From the NCBI GenBank assembly GCA_963675925.2, contig CAXXIB010000007.1, positions 62,001 to 126,000 on the forward strand: 64,000 nt of DNA, read 5' to 3'. Position 1 is the first letter of the stretch; each line of letters begins with the position of its first letter. Below the pieces are notes generated by a model. The model ran no database searches and was not told the origin of the DNA. It was given only the letters and a program-made list of their open reading frames with translations. Positions 1-8,689 of this stretch are shown here, in pieces. The DNA is from CAXXOK01 sp963675925 (GTDB lineage Bacteria > Bacillota > Clostridia > Christensenellales > Aristaeellaceae). The position numbers and the translations under genes are program-made.

Positions 1-665
1 TAGTAGATGGCGCGGGGGTTATCCCAGGAACGGAACACGGCTTTGATGGCTTCCATCAGCTGTTCTTTGGGATCCTGGGGAAAATCCATGCCCTTGGCCT
101 TTTTGTAAATGGCTTTGAACTCTTCCACGAGCTTTTTCAAATCTTCGGCATCCAGTTCGGTATCGTACTCCACGCCTTTGGCTTCCTTCATCTTGTGAAG
201 GGCGGCTTCGTACAGGCTCTTTTTCACTTCCATTACGACGTCGGAGAACATCTGGATGAAGCGACGGTAGCTGTCGTAGGCAAAGCGCTCGTTGCCGGTC
301 TGAATTGCCAAGCCCTTAACGGCGATGTCGTTGAGGCCAAGGTTCAGGATGGTGTCCATCATGCCGGGCATGGATGCACGCGCGCCGGAGCGAACGGATA
401 CCAGGAAGGGTTTTTCCAGATCACCGAACTTTTTGCCGCAGATCACTTCGGTCTCGGCAAGAGCTTTGTCGATTTCCTTCTGGATGTCGGCGTTGATGGT
501 CTGGCCATCGGCATAGTATTGGGTGCAGGCATCGGTGGTCACGGTGAAGCCCTGGGGCACCGGCAGCCCGATGTTGGTCATTTCGGCAAGGTTGGCACCT
601 TTGCCGCCTAAAATGTTCCGCATGCCCGCGTTGCCTTCTTTAAACAGATATACGTGTTTTGTCAT
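1..665 (-). CDS. ppdK: Pyruvate, phosphate dikinase, N-terminal part (runs off left edge)
   Basis: The first 221 residues are visible; the rest lies left of the window. PPDK interconverts pyruvate, ATP and phosphate with PEP, AMP and pyrophosphate, and in anaerobes often works in the glycolytic direction. The nucleotide-binding domain shows GGKGANLAEM at residues 20-29 and RSGARASMPGMMDT at 92-105, both characteristic of PPDK rather than PEP synthase. The start at 665 follows a GAGGAAAT ribosome binding site, and a minus-strand promoter lies about 75 bases further upstream. The phosphohistidine and PEP-binding domains cannot be checked here. Confidence 0.95.
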   Translation of the reverse strand, partial: MTKHVYLFKEGNAGMRNILGGKGANLAEMTNIGLPVPQGFTVTTDACTQYYADGQTINADIQKEIDKALAETEVICGKKFGDLEKPFLVSVRSGARASMPGMMDTILNLGLNDIAVKGLAIQTGNERFAYDSYRRFIQMFSDVVMEVKKSLYEAALHKMKEAKGVEYDTELDAEDLKKLVEEFKAIYKKAKGMDFPQDPKEQLMEAIKAVFRSWDNPRAIY

Positions 666-740
666 GGATATGATTTCCTCCTCAACTCATTCTGTGGACC
701 GCCACAGTTCTTGTGCTGATCCTTTCAAACTATCCAAATA

Positions 741-769
741 ATTATACACAGATTGTATGGATTAAGCAA
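741..769 (-). promoter_or_regulatory. Predicted promoter of ppdK
   Basis: On the minus strand, TTGCTT (764-769) and TATAAT (741-746) are separated by 17 bases and point at ppdK. The -10 is perfect and the -35 matches in part. The rest of 770-1068, up to the tRNA promoter, shows no gene, RNA or repeat that I can support. Confidence 0.6.
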
Positions 770-1068
770 GGGAATCGGCCGCGTTTTCCGCTGATTTCCC
801 TTCATTTATACGAACTAAATTACATCACCGTCAATCGGCATGCACGCTTTCCAAAAACCATTGCTGTGCAACACCCCCGCTTTCTTGTTTTTTCCGCTTG
901 CAGATTTCCTCAAGCGGCGAAGATCCGCGCTTGCACCTGACCTATGAATGATGCCTGAACTATGGTCCCGTAGCAGTTTTTGCTGGTTCGTCGTTCCCAT
1001 TTGCCACTTACATCCTTTTTAAGGCGAAGGATATTACAATATTTCTTCGATTTCTCACCCATCAGATA

Positions 1069-1097
1069 TTGACAGCAACCTATTCCTGTAGTATGAT
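1069..1097 (+). promoter_or_regulatory. Predicted promoter of the tRNA-Met pair
   Basis: TTGACA (1069-1074) and TATGAT (1092-1097) are 17 bases apart, and the first tRNA begins 28 bases downstream. This is a strong sigma-A type promoter for a stable RNA. Confidence 0.75.
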
Positions 1098-1124
1098 GAA
1101 TCACGCCGCTTTTAGAGGCAACGA

Positions 1125-1201
<77 letters not shown>

Positions 1202-1205
1202 TTTT

Positions 1206-1282
1206 GGCGGCGTAGCTCAGTTGGCTAGAGCATTCGGTTCATACCCGGAGTGTCGAGAGTTCAAGTCTCCCCGCCGCTACCA
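1206..1282 (+). tRNA. Elongator tRNA-Met (CAU)
   Basis: A 77-nt cloverleaf with a GGCGGCG acceptor strand, a TTCATAC anticodon loop and encoded CCA. It lacks the C-A mismatch and the GGG/CCC anticodon stem of the initiator next door. A CAU anticodon can also belong to lysidine-modified tRNA-Ile2, but the acceptor and overall sequence resemble elongator Met. Confidence 0.88.
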
Positions 1283-1290
1283 TAAGCATA

Positions 1291-1334
1291 AACCATCAAT
1301 AGATAGGAGCAATCTTATCCGCGGATGGTTTTTC
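1291..1334 (+). terminator. Terminator of the tRNA pair
   Basis: AACCATC (1291-1297) pairs with GATGGTT (1324-1330), followed by T residues. An outer CATAAG/CTTATG pair lengthens the stem. It lies directly after the second tRNA. Confidence 0.6.
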
Positions 1335-1385
1335 TTATGTCAATAATCGCTGATAAAGTGCTATACTATACGCTGAGGTGTTTGT

Positions 1386-2324
1386 ATGAGTCAAACGGAA
1401 AATGGATTCAGCCGCTGGATTAAATTTGTTGAGCTGAGCACAAAGCTGATCAGTGTCACCCCGTTTCTGCTCGGTGTGGCGTTCAGCCTGTACATGCTGG
1501 GCAGCTTGCAGGCAGGACCCACGATTATACTCTTTATTGCCGTTGTGCTGTGGGATATGACCGTTACCATGATTAACAATTTCATCGATAAACGCCGGGA
1601 GGGCGGCACACCGCATTTTACCACCGGCGTATCGCTTGCGCTGATCTTTGGCACGGGCGGCATCGCCATGGTGCTGGGCTTGTGGCTCACCGTTTTGTGC
1701 GGCCTGCCGGTGTTGATTGCCGGGGTGATCTGCTTTGGCATCGGTATTTTGTACTCGTTTGGGCCGATTGCCATCTCCCGCACGCCCTACGGCGAAATTG
1801 CCTCCGGGCTGACGATGGGGTTTTTCATTCTCTTCCTGACGGTGTTTGTCAACGCACCAGACCGTGCGGCGCAGTATGTGAATATTCAGTTTGACGGCAG
1901 CATGCTGCAAATTAGTATGCATTGGCTAAACCTACTGTATCTTACGCTGCTGGCACTGCCAAGCATTTTGTGCACCAGCAATATTATGCTGGCCAACAAC
2001 ATCTGCGATATGGAACGGGATGCCCCAAACAAGCGCTACACCCTGCCCTACTACATCGGCCGTGAAAACGCGCTCAAATTGTTTCAGGGCTCGGTGATCC
2101 TTTCCTATATTGCCATCGTTGTTGTGGTCATTCTGGGTTTAGTGCACCCCATATCGCTGGCTGCGCTGCTCACCGCTCCGCTTGCGTGGAAGAACGTACG
2201 CGCTTTTGTTGCCAATCCCGTCAAATCCGAAACCTTTATTCTCTCGGTTAAAATTTATTTCATTCTGCTTTTCGGGTTTGTAATTACTATGTTTGTTGGG
2301 GTTATCCTGAAAAGCGTTTTGTAG
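1386..2324 (+). CDS. UbiA/MenA-like membrane prenyltransferase
   Basis: 312 residues with about eight or nine hydrophobic segments. Two Asp-rich motifs of the UbiA superfamily are present: NNFID at 64-68 and NNICDMERD at 204-212. In the family these bind the Mg-diphosphate of the polyprenyl donor, and the second resembles MenA (dihydroxynaphthoate polyprenyltransferase). No other menaquinone gene is nearby, so the acceptor is unknown; a heme O or other quinone role is possible. The start is supported by GAGGTG five bases upstream. It appears to be a single-gene unit ending at a terminator. Confidence 0.8.
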   Translation: MSQTENGFSRWIKFVELSTKLISVTPFLLGVAFSLYMLGSLQAGPTIILFIAVVLWDMTVTMINNFIDKRREGGTPHFTTGVSLALIFGTGGIAMVLGLWLTVLCGLPVLIAGVICFGIGILYSFGPIAISRTPYGEIASGLTMGFFILFLTVFVNAPDRAAQYVNIQFDGSMLQISMHWLNLLYLTLLALPSILCTSNIMLANNICDMERDAPNKRYTLPYYIGRENALKLFQGSVILSYIAIVVVVILGLVHPISLAALLTAPLAWKNVRAFVANPVKSETFILSVKIYFILLFGFVITMFVGVILKSVL

Positions 2325-2356
2325 AAATCAATCTATACCCTATCTTACAATGATTT

Positions 2357-2390
2357 GCCATACGATCGCGCTGATTGTATGGCTTTTTTA
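2357..2390 (+). terminator. Rho-independent terminator after the prenyltransferase
   Basis: The stem GCCATAC/GTATGGC (2357-2363 with 2377-2383) is followed at once by six T residues. Confidence 0.8.
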
Positions 2391-2528
2391 TTGAGCATTT
2401 ACATCGCCATACTGGGGCCGTCTAACTTGGACAAGCGAGAAATGATGAATTCATCTTTTTTTGTCTATCAAACGGTGGTATGATAAGGATTGCAAAGCCC
2501 TGAACCAACGACTGATTGATAGAAGATT

Positions 2529-3317
2529 ATGAACAGGCAAAGTCAAACAATCGAATATGGAACCGTAAACGAAATACCAATTGCATTTTGTAAGCCTGAT
2601 ATTAAGCATGCAAACGGCAATGTCGCGCTTTGGCTTCCTTACCTTGGTGGTGATAAAAGCACTGGAATATCGCAGTTGAAAGCATTAGCACAGGCCGGGT
2701 ATTTTGCACTCAGTCTGGACCCCCTGTTGCATGGAGATAGGCGGTCGGCAACAGCGCCCGATCTCAGGTCTTATGTATTTGATAACTTCCGGGCCGTGAT
2801 GTGGACAATTCTGGGGACAACCGTGCTGGATGCGTTTCGTGTCCTGGATTGGGCAATCAACCGCTACGATCTGCGCGATGATGTTGTTGCCGGCGGTATG
2901 TCCATGGGCGGCGACATTGCCATAGCACTCTCCGGGATTGATACAAGAGTCAGAAAAGTTGCAGCCATTGCGGCATCGCCAGACTGGCTGCGGCCGGGAA
3001 TGACTGATGTGCTGGATTCCACGAAGGTGATAGCACAAGGTAACCCAACACCCTTTGGCGCATGGCTGCATGCTCATTTAGACCCCATGATAAACCTGAA
3101 TCATTTTGCTCACGCACCACAGATGCTGCTTGAGCTGGGTGAAGCCGATACCCATATCCATCCGTCACACGCCGTCAAATTCAAAGAGAAATTATCGCAG
3201 CAGTACCAACATAGTGCCGCAAACATTACGATTCATATCAATGCAAATGCTGACCATCTAGCGGTGATTCAAGATGAAACAGTGATCAACAGAAGCCTTC
3301 AATTTCTGATCAAGTAG
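2529..3317 (+). CDS. Alpha/beta hydrolase, dienelactone-hydrolase/esterase type
   Basis: 262 residues with a full alpha/beta-hydrolase triad in order: nucleophile Ser125 in the elbow GMSMG, acid Asp207 in GEAD, and His243 in NADH. It has no signal peptide, so it should act in the cytoplasm on an ester or small acyl substrate that cannot be named. It stands alone between the prenyltransferase terminator and an oxidoreductase gene, and its GC is slightly lower than its neighbours. The ribosome binding site is weak (AGAAGA about three bases before ATG). Confidence 0.75.
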   Translation: MNRQSQTIEYGTVNEIPIAFCKPDIKHANGNVALWLPYLGGDKSTGISQLKALAQAGYFALSLDPLLHGDRRSATAPDLRSYVFDNFRAVMWTILGTTVLDAFRVLDWAINRYDLRDDVVAGGMSMGGDIAIALSGIDTRVRKVAAIAASPDWLRPGMTDVLDSTKVIAQGNPTPFGAWLHAHLDPMINLNHFAHAPQMLLELGEADTHIHPSHAVKFKEKLSQQYQHSAANITIHINANADHLAVIQDETVINRSLQFLIK

Positions 3318-3437
3318 CATCCACCGAATCTAAAACGATCCAATCCTCCATAGAGTTTCCATACGCTATCAAAATACGGGGAGGCAAACACACGGCGTAT
3401 ACTGGTACCTCACCGTATAGACAGAAAGGGGCAGCCA

Positions 3438-4505
3438 GTGAAACAGCTACGCATTGGGTTGGTCGGTACAGGGTGGCGGTCGCACTTTTTTATTCGCATC
3501 GCACAGATGCTACCGGAACGCTTCCAACTCGTGGGCGCGGTCTACCGCAGCGAGCGCGGACGGGATATCGTCCGCAACTGGGGCGTGCCTGCGCTTACCG
3601 ATCATCAGGCGTTGATCGATCTTTCGCCGGATTATGTCATTCTTTCTGTCAACCGCGGCAGCATGGGCGAATTGATGCGCTTATACAGCCGCCAAGGCGT
3701 TCCGCTACTCATTGAAACCTTCCCGGCCAACGATGTGGATGAGCTGCGCAGGCTGTATGACGACCTTGCCGGCGCAAAGATTCAGGTCGCGGAGCAGTAC
3801 CCGTTTCAGCCGCTGAATGCCGCCCACATCGCCCTGGCTGATTCCGGTTTGCTGGGCAGGGTGTATCAAATGCAGTCAAGCCTGCCAAACGGCTATCACG
3901 CCGTGGCTGTGCAGCGCAAATTGCTGCATACCGGCAGAACCTGCCCGGTCATCCGCGCCAACCGCTATAGCCACCCGATGACTGGCGGCCCCAGCCGTGC
4001 AGGCGATCCGACCGAGGATACACTTGTCGATGCCAAGCAAATGCTGTATCAGCTGGACTACGGCGACAGGCAGGCTTTGAACGATTTAGAGGATAACCAG
4101 CACCGTTCCTTCATCCGCACACAGCACTGGGTGTTGCGTGGTGAGCGCGGAGAGCTACGCGGCGAAGACGTATTGTATTTAAAAGATATTGTAACACCCT
4201 GCCATTTAACACTGGAACGCGTGATGGCTGGGGAAGGGCCGAATCTGGAAGGGCTGTACCTGCGCGGCGTGCGCTTCGGCGAGCACGGATGGTATTACCA
4301 AAATCCCTATCGACCCGCGCGCTTGTTTGACGATGAAATCGCCGTAGCGACTTGCATGGACAAGATGGGCCATTATCTCGAAACTGGAGAGGCGTTTTAC
4401 CCGCTGGAGGAGGAGCTGATGGACCTGTACCTTGCTCTGATGATTCAAAAAGCCGCCGATGAGGACAGACCCATCGAGGTCAAACCCCAGCCATGGACGG
4501 AGTGA
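3438..4505 (+). CDS. Gfo/Idh/MocA-type NAD(P)-binding oxidoreductase
   Basis: 355 residues. The N-terminal Rossmann fold begins with IGLVGTGWRS (residues 6-15), the dinucleotide-binding glycine motif, and the C-terminal half has the family's mixed-sheet domain. The GTG start follows AAAGGGG. The conserved EKP motif that supplies the catalytic lysine in sugar dehydrogenases reads ETF here (LIETFPAND), and a later segment reads AEQYPFQP. The chemistry may therefore differ from ordinary sugar dehydrogenases, or it may be a binding protein. An APH-like kinase gene follows about 50 bases downstream, suggesting a two-gene unit for a small polyol or amino-sugar. Confidence 0.75.
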   Translation: MKQLRIGLVGTGWRSHFFIRIAQMLPERFQLVGAVYRSERGRDIVRNWGVPALTDHQALIDLSPDYVILSVNRGSMGELMRLYSRQGVPLLIETFPANDVDELRRLYDDLAGAKIQVAEQYPFQPLNAAHIALADSGLLGRVYQMQSSLPNGYHAVAVQRKLLHTGRTCPVIRANRYSHPMTGGPSRAGDPTEDTLVDAKQMLYQLDYGDRQALNDLEDNQHRSFIRTQHWVLRGERGELRGEDVLYLKDIVTPCHLTLERVMAGEGPNLEGLYLRGVRFGEHGWYYQNPYRPARLFDDEIAVATCMDKMGHYLETGEAFYPLEEELMDLYLALMIQKAADEDRPIEVKPQPWTE

Positions 4506-4558
4506 CGAGCGCCATGCATCAACGCGATAGGCAGCCGCCGATCGCAGAAAGGCCATTT

Positions 4559-5416
4559 ATGACAGAAATCACCGCCATACTGGAAACCCTCGGCCTTCCC
4601 GGCAGCAGCGCAAACCTACTGCGCGAAAAAGATGGTGTCGCCGTATACCGCGTTACCGACGGCGATACAAGCTACATTCTGAAAACCTATGAAAACGAAG
4701 CCGACCGTCGCGAAATACACAATTACAAAGTACTGCAAACGCTGGGAGTTCCAACCCTGAAAATAGTGGGCAGTACCCAAAGCACGCTTCTGATGGAAGA
4801 CATTGAGCAAAGCAACCACCTGCGGCTGGCCATCAAAGCCGACATGGACGACCCACTGGTCGCCATGCGCCTCGCCGCCTGGTATACGCTGCTGCACGAA
4901 CGCGGCAAGGCCTATGTTGCCGCACATGGACAGGGCATGTATGATGAAACTGACTGCATTACCCCGGGCAATATGGAAGCCGTCGCCCGTAAAACCGGCA
5001 CGAGCCACAACCCTGTCTGGACGCTTCTGCACAATCAGTTTGACGCTATCCTCGAAATATCCCATACCATCGCTCGCACGCTGACCTACAATGATTTCTA
5101 CTATACCAATATGGCTGTCGCCAGGGATGGCTCTTCCGCGTTCATGTTTGACTACAACCTGCTGGGAAAAGGCTATGTATACGGCGATTTGCGCAATGTT
5201 ACATCGTCGCTGAGCACGGAAGCGGAGCAAGCGTTTCTCAAGGCATATGGAGGCAACCATCCAACTGAGGAGGCGTTTGACGCTGTCGCATCCATTCTGA
5301 CGACGCTGCACTTTGGCTGCCAGCGTAAGGTGTTCCCCGCCTGGGCGGCAGATGAGCTGGACAAGGTGAAAAACGGCACACTGGAAGCCGCTATCCACCG
5401 TCTGCTGGCCGATTGA
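4559..5416 (+). CDS. Aminoglycoside phosphotransferase/choline kinase-like kinase
   Basis: 285 residues with a protein-kinase-like fold. ILKTYENEADRRE supplies the ATP-site lysine. YNDFYYTN corresponds to the catalytic loop HxDxxxxN with Asp and Asn kept but His replaced by Tyr, and FDYN matches the metal-binding Asp. Such enzymes phosphorylate small hydroxyl compounds; this substrate is unknown, and nothing marks it as an antibiotic-resistance gene. The ATG at 4559 has AGAAAGG seven bases upstream. An in-frame ATG at 4493 overlaps the preceding gene and is the alternative start. Confidence 0.7.
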   Translation: MTEITAILETLGLPGSSANLLREKDGVAVYRVTDGDTSYILKTYENEADRREIHNYKVLQTLGVPTLKIVGSTQSTLLMEDIEQSNHLRLAIKADMDDPLVAMRLAAWYTLLHERGKAYVAAHGQGMYDETDCITPGNMEAVARKTGTSHNPVWTLLHNQFDAILEISHTIARTLTYNDFYYTNMAVARDGSSAFMFDYNLLGKGYVYGDLRNVTSSLSTEAEQAFLKAYGGNHPTEEAFDAVASILTTLHFGCQRKVFPAWAADELDKVKNGTLEAAIHRLLAD

Positions 5417-5433
5417 TACGACGCTTAATACCC

Positions 5434-5462
5434 TTTCCATCCCCCGCGTTCTATGCTACAAT
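5434..5462 (+). promoter_or_regulatory. Possible promoter of the tadA-asnS operon
   Basis: TTTCCA (5434-5439) and TACAAT (5457-5462) are 17 bases apart, 42 bases before the tadA start. The -35 is weak, so the call rests mainly on the -10 and spacing. Confidence 0.4.
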
Positions 5463-5504
5463 ATGGGTTGATTGAACACGATGTATGCCGGAGGGCTAAA
5501 GGGC

Positions 5505-5954
5505 ATGAGCGACCATGAACGCTATATGCGCGCCGCATTGCAGGAAGCAAGGCTTGCGGCTGCCGAGGGCGAGGTGCCCGTCGGTGCCGTCATTGTGCGC
5601 GGAGGCGAAATCATCGCCAGTGTGCATAACACGCGCGAGCAGGAAAACGACCCGACAGCCCATGCCGAAATCCTGGCCATACGCCGGGCCGCAAGCGTTC
5701 TGGGCACACGCAGGCTTAGCGATTGTACCCTGTACGTCACGCTGGAGCCCTGCCCCATGTGTGCGGGTGCGCTGATCATGGCCAAGCTGGCTGCGTGTTA
5801 CTTTGGCGCAAGCGACGCACGCCAGGGCTGCGTGGAAAGCGTGTATTGCATTCCGTCCGACCCCGCATTTTATCATCAAGTTCCCTGCTATGGCGGTCTA
5901 TTAGAGGCCGAATCTCAAGCGCTGTTACAAACGTTTTTCGCCGAGCGAAGATAG
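5505..5954 (+). CDS. tadA: tRNA-specific adenosine-34 deaminase
   Basis: 149 residues. It deaminates A34 of tRNA-Arg(ACG) to inosine. Zinc and proton-shuttle residues are visible: HAE at residues 53-55, where the Glu is catalytic, and PCPMC with Cys83 and Cys86. The chosen ATG has GGAGGG nine bases upstream; an in-frame TTG at 5472 would add eleven unlikely residues. It is the first gene of a tight five-gene run ending in asnS, so a translation gene sits at each end. Confidence 0.92.
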   Translation: MSDHERYMRAALQEARLAAAEGEVPVGAVIVRGGEIIASVHNTREQENDPTAHAEILAIRRAASVLGTRRLSDCTLYVTLEPCPMCAGALIMAKLAACYFGASDARQGCVESVYCIPSDPAFYHQVPCYGGLLEAESQALLQTFFAERR

Positions 5955-5965
5955 GAGCCGTTTCA

Positions 5966-6784
5966 TTGCTGATCGATACCATCGTAACCGATCTGGACGA
6001 CACATTACTGGATGCCAACACCTCGCTTTCCGCCTATACCTTGCAAGTGCTAACCGAAGCCATGCGGCGCGGCATCCGCGTGATTGCCGCCAGCGGCCGG
6101 GCCGCTGTGAGTATGCGCCCCTTCGTGAATAAACTGGCCTCCGGGCAGCCCTACATTGCCTGTAACGGCGCCCAGCTGCTAAACCCCGACCATACGGAGA
6201 TATCCTCTGTCATGTTTTCGCCTGATGAGGCCAAAGCATTGCTGCGGTATTTTGACGAGCGCAACATCTACGCGCAGGTGTACGGGGGCGATTATTTTTA
6301 TTACTCACAGGCCAATGAAAAAAGTAAGCGCTATTCACGGCAAACCGGCATGCAGGGCAAAGCCGTTGGCGATTTAACCGCCTTTCTGGATTTTCCCACA
6401 CCCAAAGTGCTGAGCGTAAACGACCCGCAGGCTGTGGAAGCCATGTTTCCTATAATTCAAGCAGACTTTCCCGATATCTCCTTTACCATCAGCAAGCCCT
6501 ACTTTTTGGAAGCGCAGCCTAAAGGCGTATCCAAAGGTTCCGCCCTGCAAGCGATGAGCAAGCTTCTGGGCTTGCGTCCAGAGCGAACGATGGTGTTTGG
6601 CGACAGCTTGAACGACTTATCCATGCTTGCGTTTACCGACAACAGCGTGGCTATGCAAAATGCCCGCCCGGAGGTCATCCGGGCCGCGCACTATGTTACC
6701 GAGAAACCCAACGCGCAGGACGGCCTTGCGCATTTTATCGAAGATCACATACTATGTGAACCTTCAGGGAGTGTGAGCGTATGA
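5966..6784 (+). CDS. Cof-type HAD-IIB phosphatase
   Basis: 272 residues from a TTG start with TAGGAG eight bases upstream. HAD motif I is DLDDTLLD (residues 9-16; Asp9 nucleophile, Asp11 acid), motif II is the S of SGR, and motif IV is GDSLNDLSM. The long cap between motifs II and III is of the IIB type that dephosphorylates sugar phosphates or flavin and PLP intermediates. The last four bases overlap the hprK start (ATGA), implying coupled translation. Confidence 0.85.
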   Translation: MLIDTIVTDLDDTLLDANTSLSAYTLQVLTEAMRRGIRVIAASGRAAVSMRPFVNKLASGQPYIACNGAQLLNPDHTEISSVMFSPDEAKALLRYFDERNIYAQVYGGDYFYYSQANEKSKRYSRQTGMQGKAVGDLTAFLDFPTPKVLSVNDPQAVEAMFPIIQADFPDISFTISKPYFLEAQPKGVSKGSALQAMSKLLGLRPERTMVFGDSLNDLSMLAFTDNSVAMQNARPEVIRAAHYVTEKPNAQDGLAHFIEDHILCEPSGSVSV

Positions 6785-7713
6785 TCAGGATCGCGGATTT
6801 TGCCAAGGCGCTGGATTTGAAAGTGCTGCATCCGTCCACCAAGGACGAGATGAACATCACCCTGCCGGACTTAAACCGGCCGGGCATGCAGTTTTTCGGG
6901 TTCTACGAATACTTTTCGCACGAGCGCTTACAGGTCATCGGCAAAGCGGAGATGAACTATCTGGAATCGTGCACGATTCAAAAACGCCTGTCCATCTTAA
7001 AGCCCATCATGCGCTACCCAATCCCCGGCATTGTTATCTGCTGGGGCATGACCGCGCCGGAAGAGCTGCTGGAACTGGCACAGGAACACGATATCCCCAT
7101 CCTGCAATCGCAGAAAAAGACTACCGTGTTTACCCTGCAAGCCATTACCTATTTAAGCCGTCAGCTTGCCCCGCATGAAACGCGCCACGGCGTGCTGGTG
7201 GATGTATTTGGCGTGGGCGTGATGATTACCGGCGAAAGCGGCGTGGGCAAAAGCGAAGCCGCGCTGGAGCTGGTTAAGCGCGGCCACCAGCTGTGTGCCG
7301 ACGATGTGGTCGATATCTGCCGCGTAGCCGACGACAGGCTGATCGGCGAATCCCCCGAAACCATCCGCCACTTTATGGAAATTCGCGGTATCGGCATTAT
7401 CGACATCCGTGCGATGTACGGCGTAGGCGCCATTGCCCTGTCAAAAACCATCGACCTGGTGATTCATTTGGAAAAATGGAACCAGGAAAAGGAATACGAC
7501 AGGCTGGGCCTGACGGAAGAAACCATTGCCATTATGAACGTGAACGTACCCTATCAGGTGATGCCGGTACGCCCGGGGCGCAACCTGGCCATCATTATCG
7601 AGGTTGCTGCCCGCAACCTGAGCCTGAAACGGCTCGGCTACAGCGCGGCCAGCGAGCTGGACCGCCGCCTGAGCGATTTGATGATGAACAACGCCGATAA
7701 CGGCGCTGAATAA
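6781..7713 (+). CDS. hprK: HPr kinase/phosphorylase
   Basis: 310 residues, the normal family length. It phosphorylates Ser46 of HPr and reverses the reaction, setting CcpA-dependent carbon catabolite repression. His136 (RHGVLVD), the P-loop GESGVGKSE at 151-159 and the family signature EIRGIGIIDI at 200-209 are all intact. It is more often found beside lgt or trx genes; here it lies between a sugar-phosphate phosphatase and a ROK glucokinase, linking the catabolite sensor to glucose phosphorylation. Confidence 0.95.
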   Translation: MIRIADFAKALDLKVLHPSTKDEMNITLPDLNRPGMQFFGFYEYFSHERLQVIGKAEMNYLESCTIQKRLSILKPIMRYPIPGIVICWGMTAPEELLELAQEHDIPILQSQKKTTVFTLQAITYLSRQLAPHETRHGVLVDVFGVGVMITGESGVGKSEAALELVKRGHQLCADDVVDICRVADDRLIGESPETIRHFMEIRGIGIIDIRAMYGVGAIALSKTIDLVIHLEKWNQEKEYDRLGLTEETIAIMNVNVPYQVMPVRPGRNLAIIIEVAARNLSLKRLGYSAASELDRRLSDLMMNNADNGAE

Positions 7714-7726
7714 GCGGAGGACACAC

Positions 7727-8689
7727 ATGGTTTTTATCGGAATCGACGTTGGCGGTACGGATGTAAAAATCGGGCTGCTGGATGAAAACGCCAATATTCT
7801 GGCACAGGGAAAAACGCCTACCGGCGTTGGCGACAGCTATCAGGATATCATTAAAAATATGGCGGACTACGCAACAAAGCTGGTAGCGCAAATCGGCTGC
7901 ACGATGGATGACATAGCGGCGGTCGGGGTCGGCGTGCCCGGTATTGTGGACAATACCGGCGGTGTTGTGATACGCTGCGTGAATATGCAGTGGTGGGATG
8001 TCCCCCTGCGGCAGGAACTGCAAAAAACTATCCCCAGACCTGTGGTCATTGATAACGATGCCAACCTGGCCGGGTATGCTGAAAGCGTATGTGGCGTCAG
8101 CGCTGGTTCACATTCCAGCGTTTTCATTACGCTGGGTACAGGTGTTGGCGGCGGGTTGGTCATTAACGGCAAACCCTTCAGCGGCTACCACGGTGCCGGG
8201 GGCGAGATCGGCCATGTAATTATGAAGATCGACGGCGAACCCTGCACCTGCGGGCGTAAGGGCTGTGTAGAACGCTATTGCAGCGCCACCGCGCTGATCC
8301 GGCTGGCCAAAGAGGCCGCGATTGAACACCACGAAAGCGCTTTGTGGTCAGTCAGTGACAATAATTTGGAGAAGCTCAACGGAAAAAACATTTTCGCCTG
8401 CGCCATGAACGGGGACGAAACAGCCGTTGCCGTATTTAAGCAGTATGTTCATTATCTGTGCCTTGCGCTGTCGTCCATCATCTGTCTGCTGGACCCGCAG
8501 GTCATCGTCATCGGCGGTGGACTGTCCAAGGACGGCCCGTTCCTGCTGGATGAAATCAATACGCAAATAAAAGGCCAGCTGGCCTTCCCTGTTCCCTATG
8601 CCGATATCAAAATTGCCACGCTGGGCGCAAACGCCGGATTTATCGGCGCTGCCTTGCTTGCAAAACAACTGCTGGAGGAATCCAAATGA
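7727..8689 (+). CDS. glk: ROK-family glucokinase
   Basis: 320 residues. The ATP-binding loop GIDVGGTDVKIG is at 5-16, catalytic Asp111 is in NDAN, the sugar contact GEIGH ends at His163, and the ROK zinc motif CTCGRKGCVE spans 173-182. No N-terminal helix-turn-helix is present, so it is a kinase rather than a ROK repressor. Glucose is the likeliest substrate given the close match to Firmicutes glucokinases. The ATG has GGAGG six bases upstream and its stop overlaps asnS by four bases. Confidence 0.85.
   Translation: MVFIGIDVGGTDVKIGLLDENANILAQGKTPTGVGDSYQDIIKNMADYATKLVAQIGCTMDDIAAVGVGVPGIVDNTGGVVIRCVNMQWWDVPLRQELQKTIPRPVVIDNDANLAGYAESVCGVSAGSHSSVFITLGTGVGGGLVINGKPFSGYHGAGGEIGHVIMKIDGEPCTCGRKGCVERYCSATALIRLAKEAAIEHHESALWSVSDNNLEKLNGKNIFACAMNGDETAVAVFKQYVHYLCLALSSIICLLDPQVIVIGGGLSKDGPFLLDEINTQIKGQLAFPVPYADIKIATLGANAGFIGAALLAKQLLEESK

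Noticed and set aside
894..917. CCGCTTG/CAAGCGG hairpin in the ppdK-tRNA gap
   Set aside because: The T-run is on the wrong side for a terminator on either strand, and no transcript is expected to end there.
1206..1282. tRNA-Ile2 (lysidine-CAU)
   Set aside because: The acceptor stem and body resemble elongator tRNA-Met.
2444..2455. 12-bp palindrome GATGAATTCATC before the hydrolase
   Set aside because: Arms of six are expected by chance several times in 64 kb, and no promoter overlaps it.
4616..5440. Long minus-strand frame antisense to the APH-like kinase
   Set aside because: Shadow frame; the plus-strand product has the kinase motifs.
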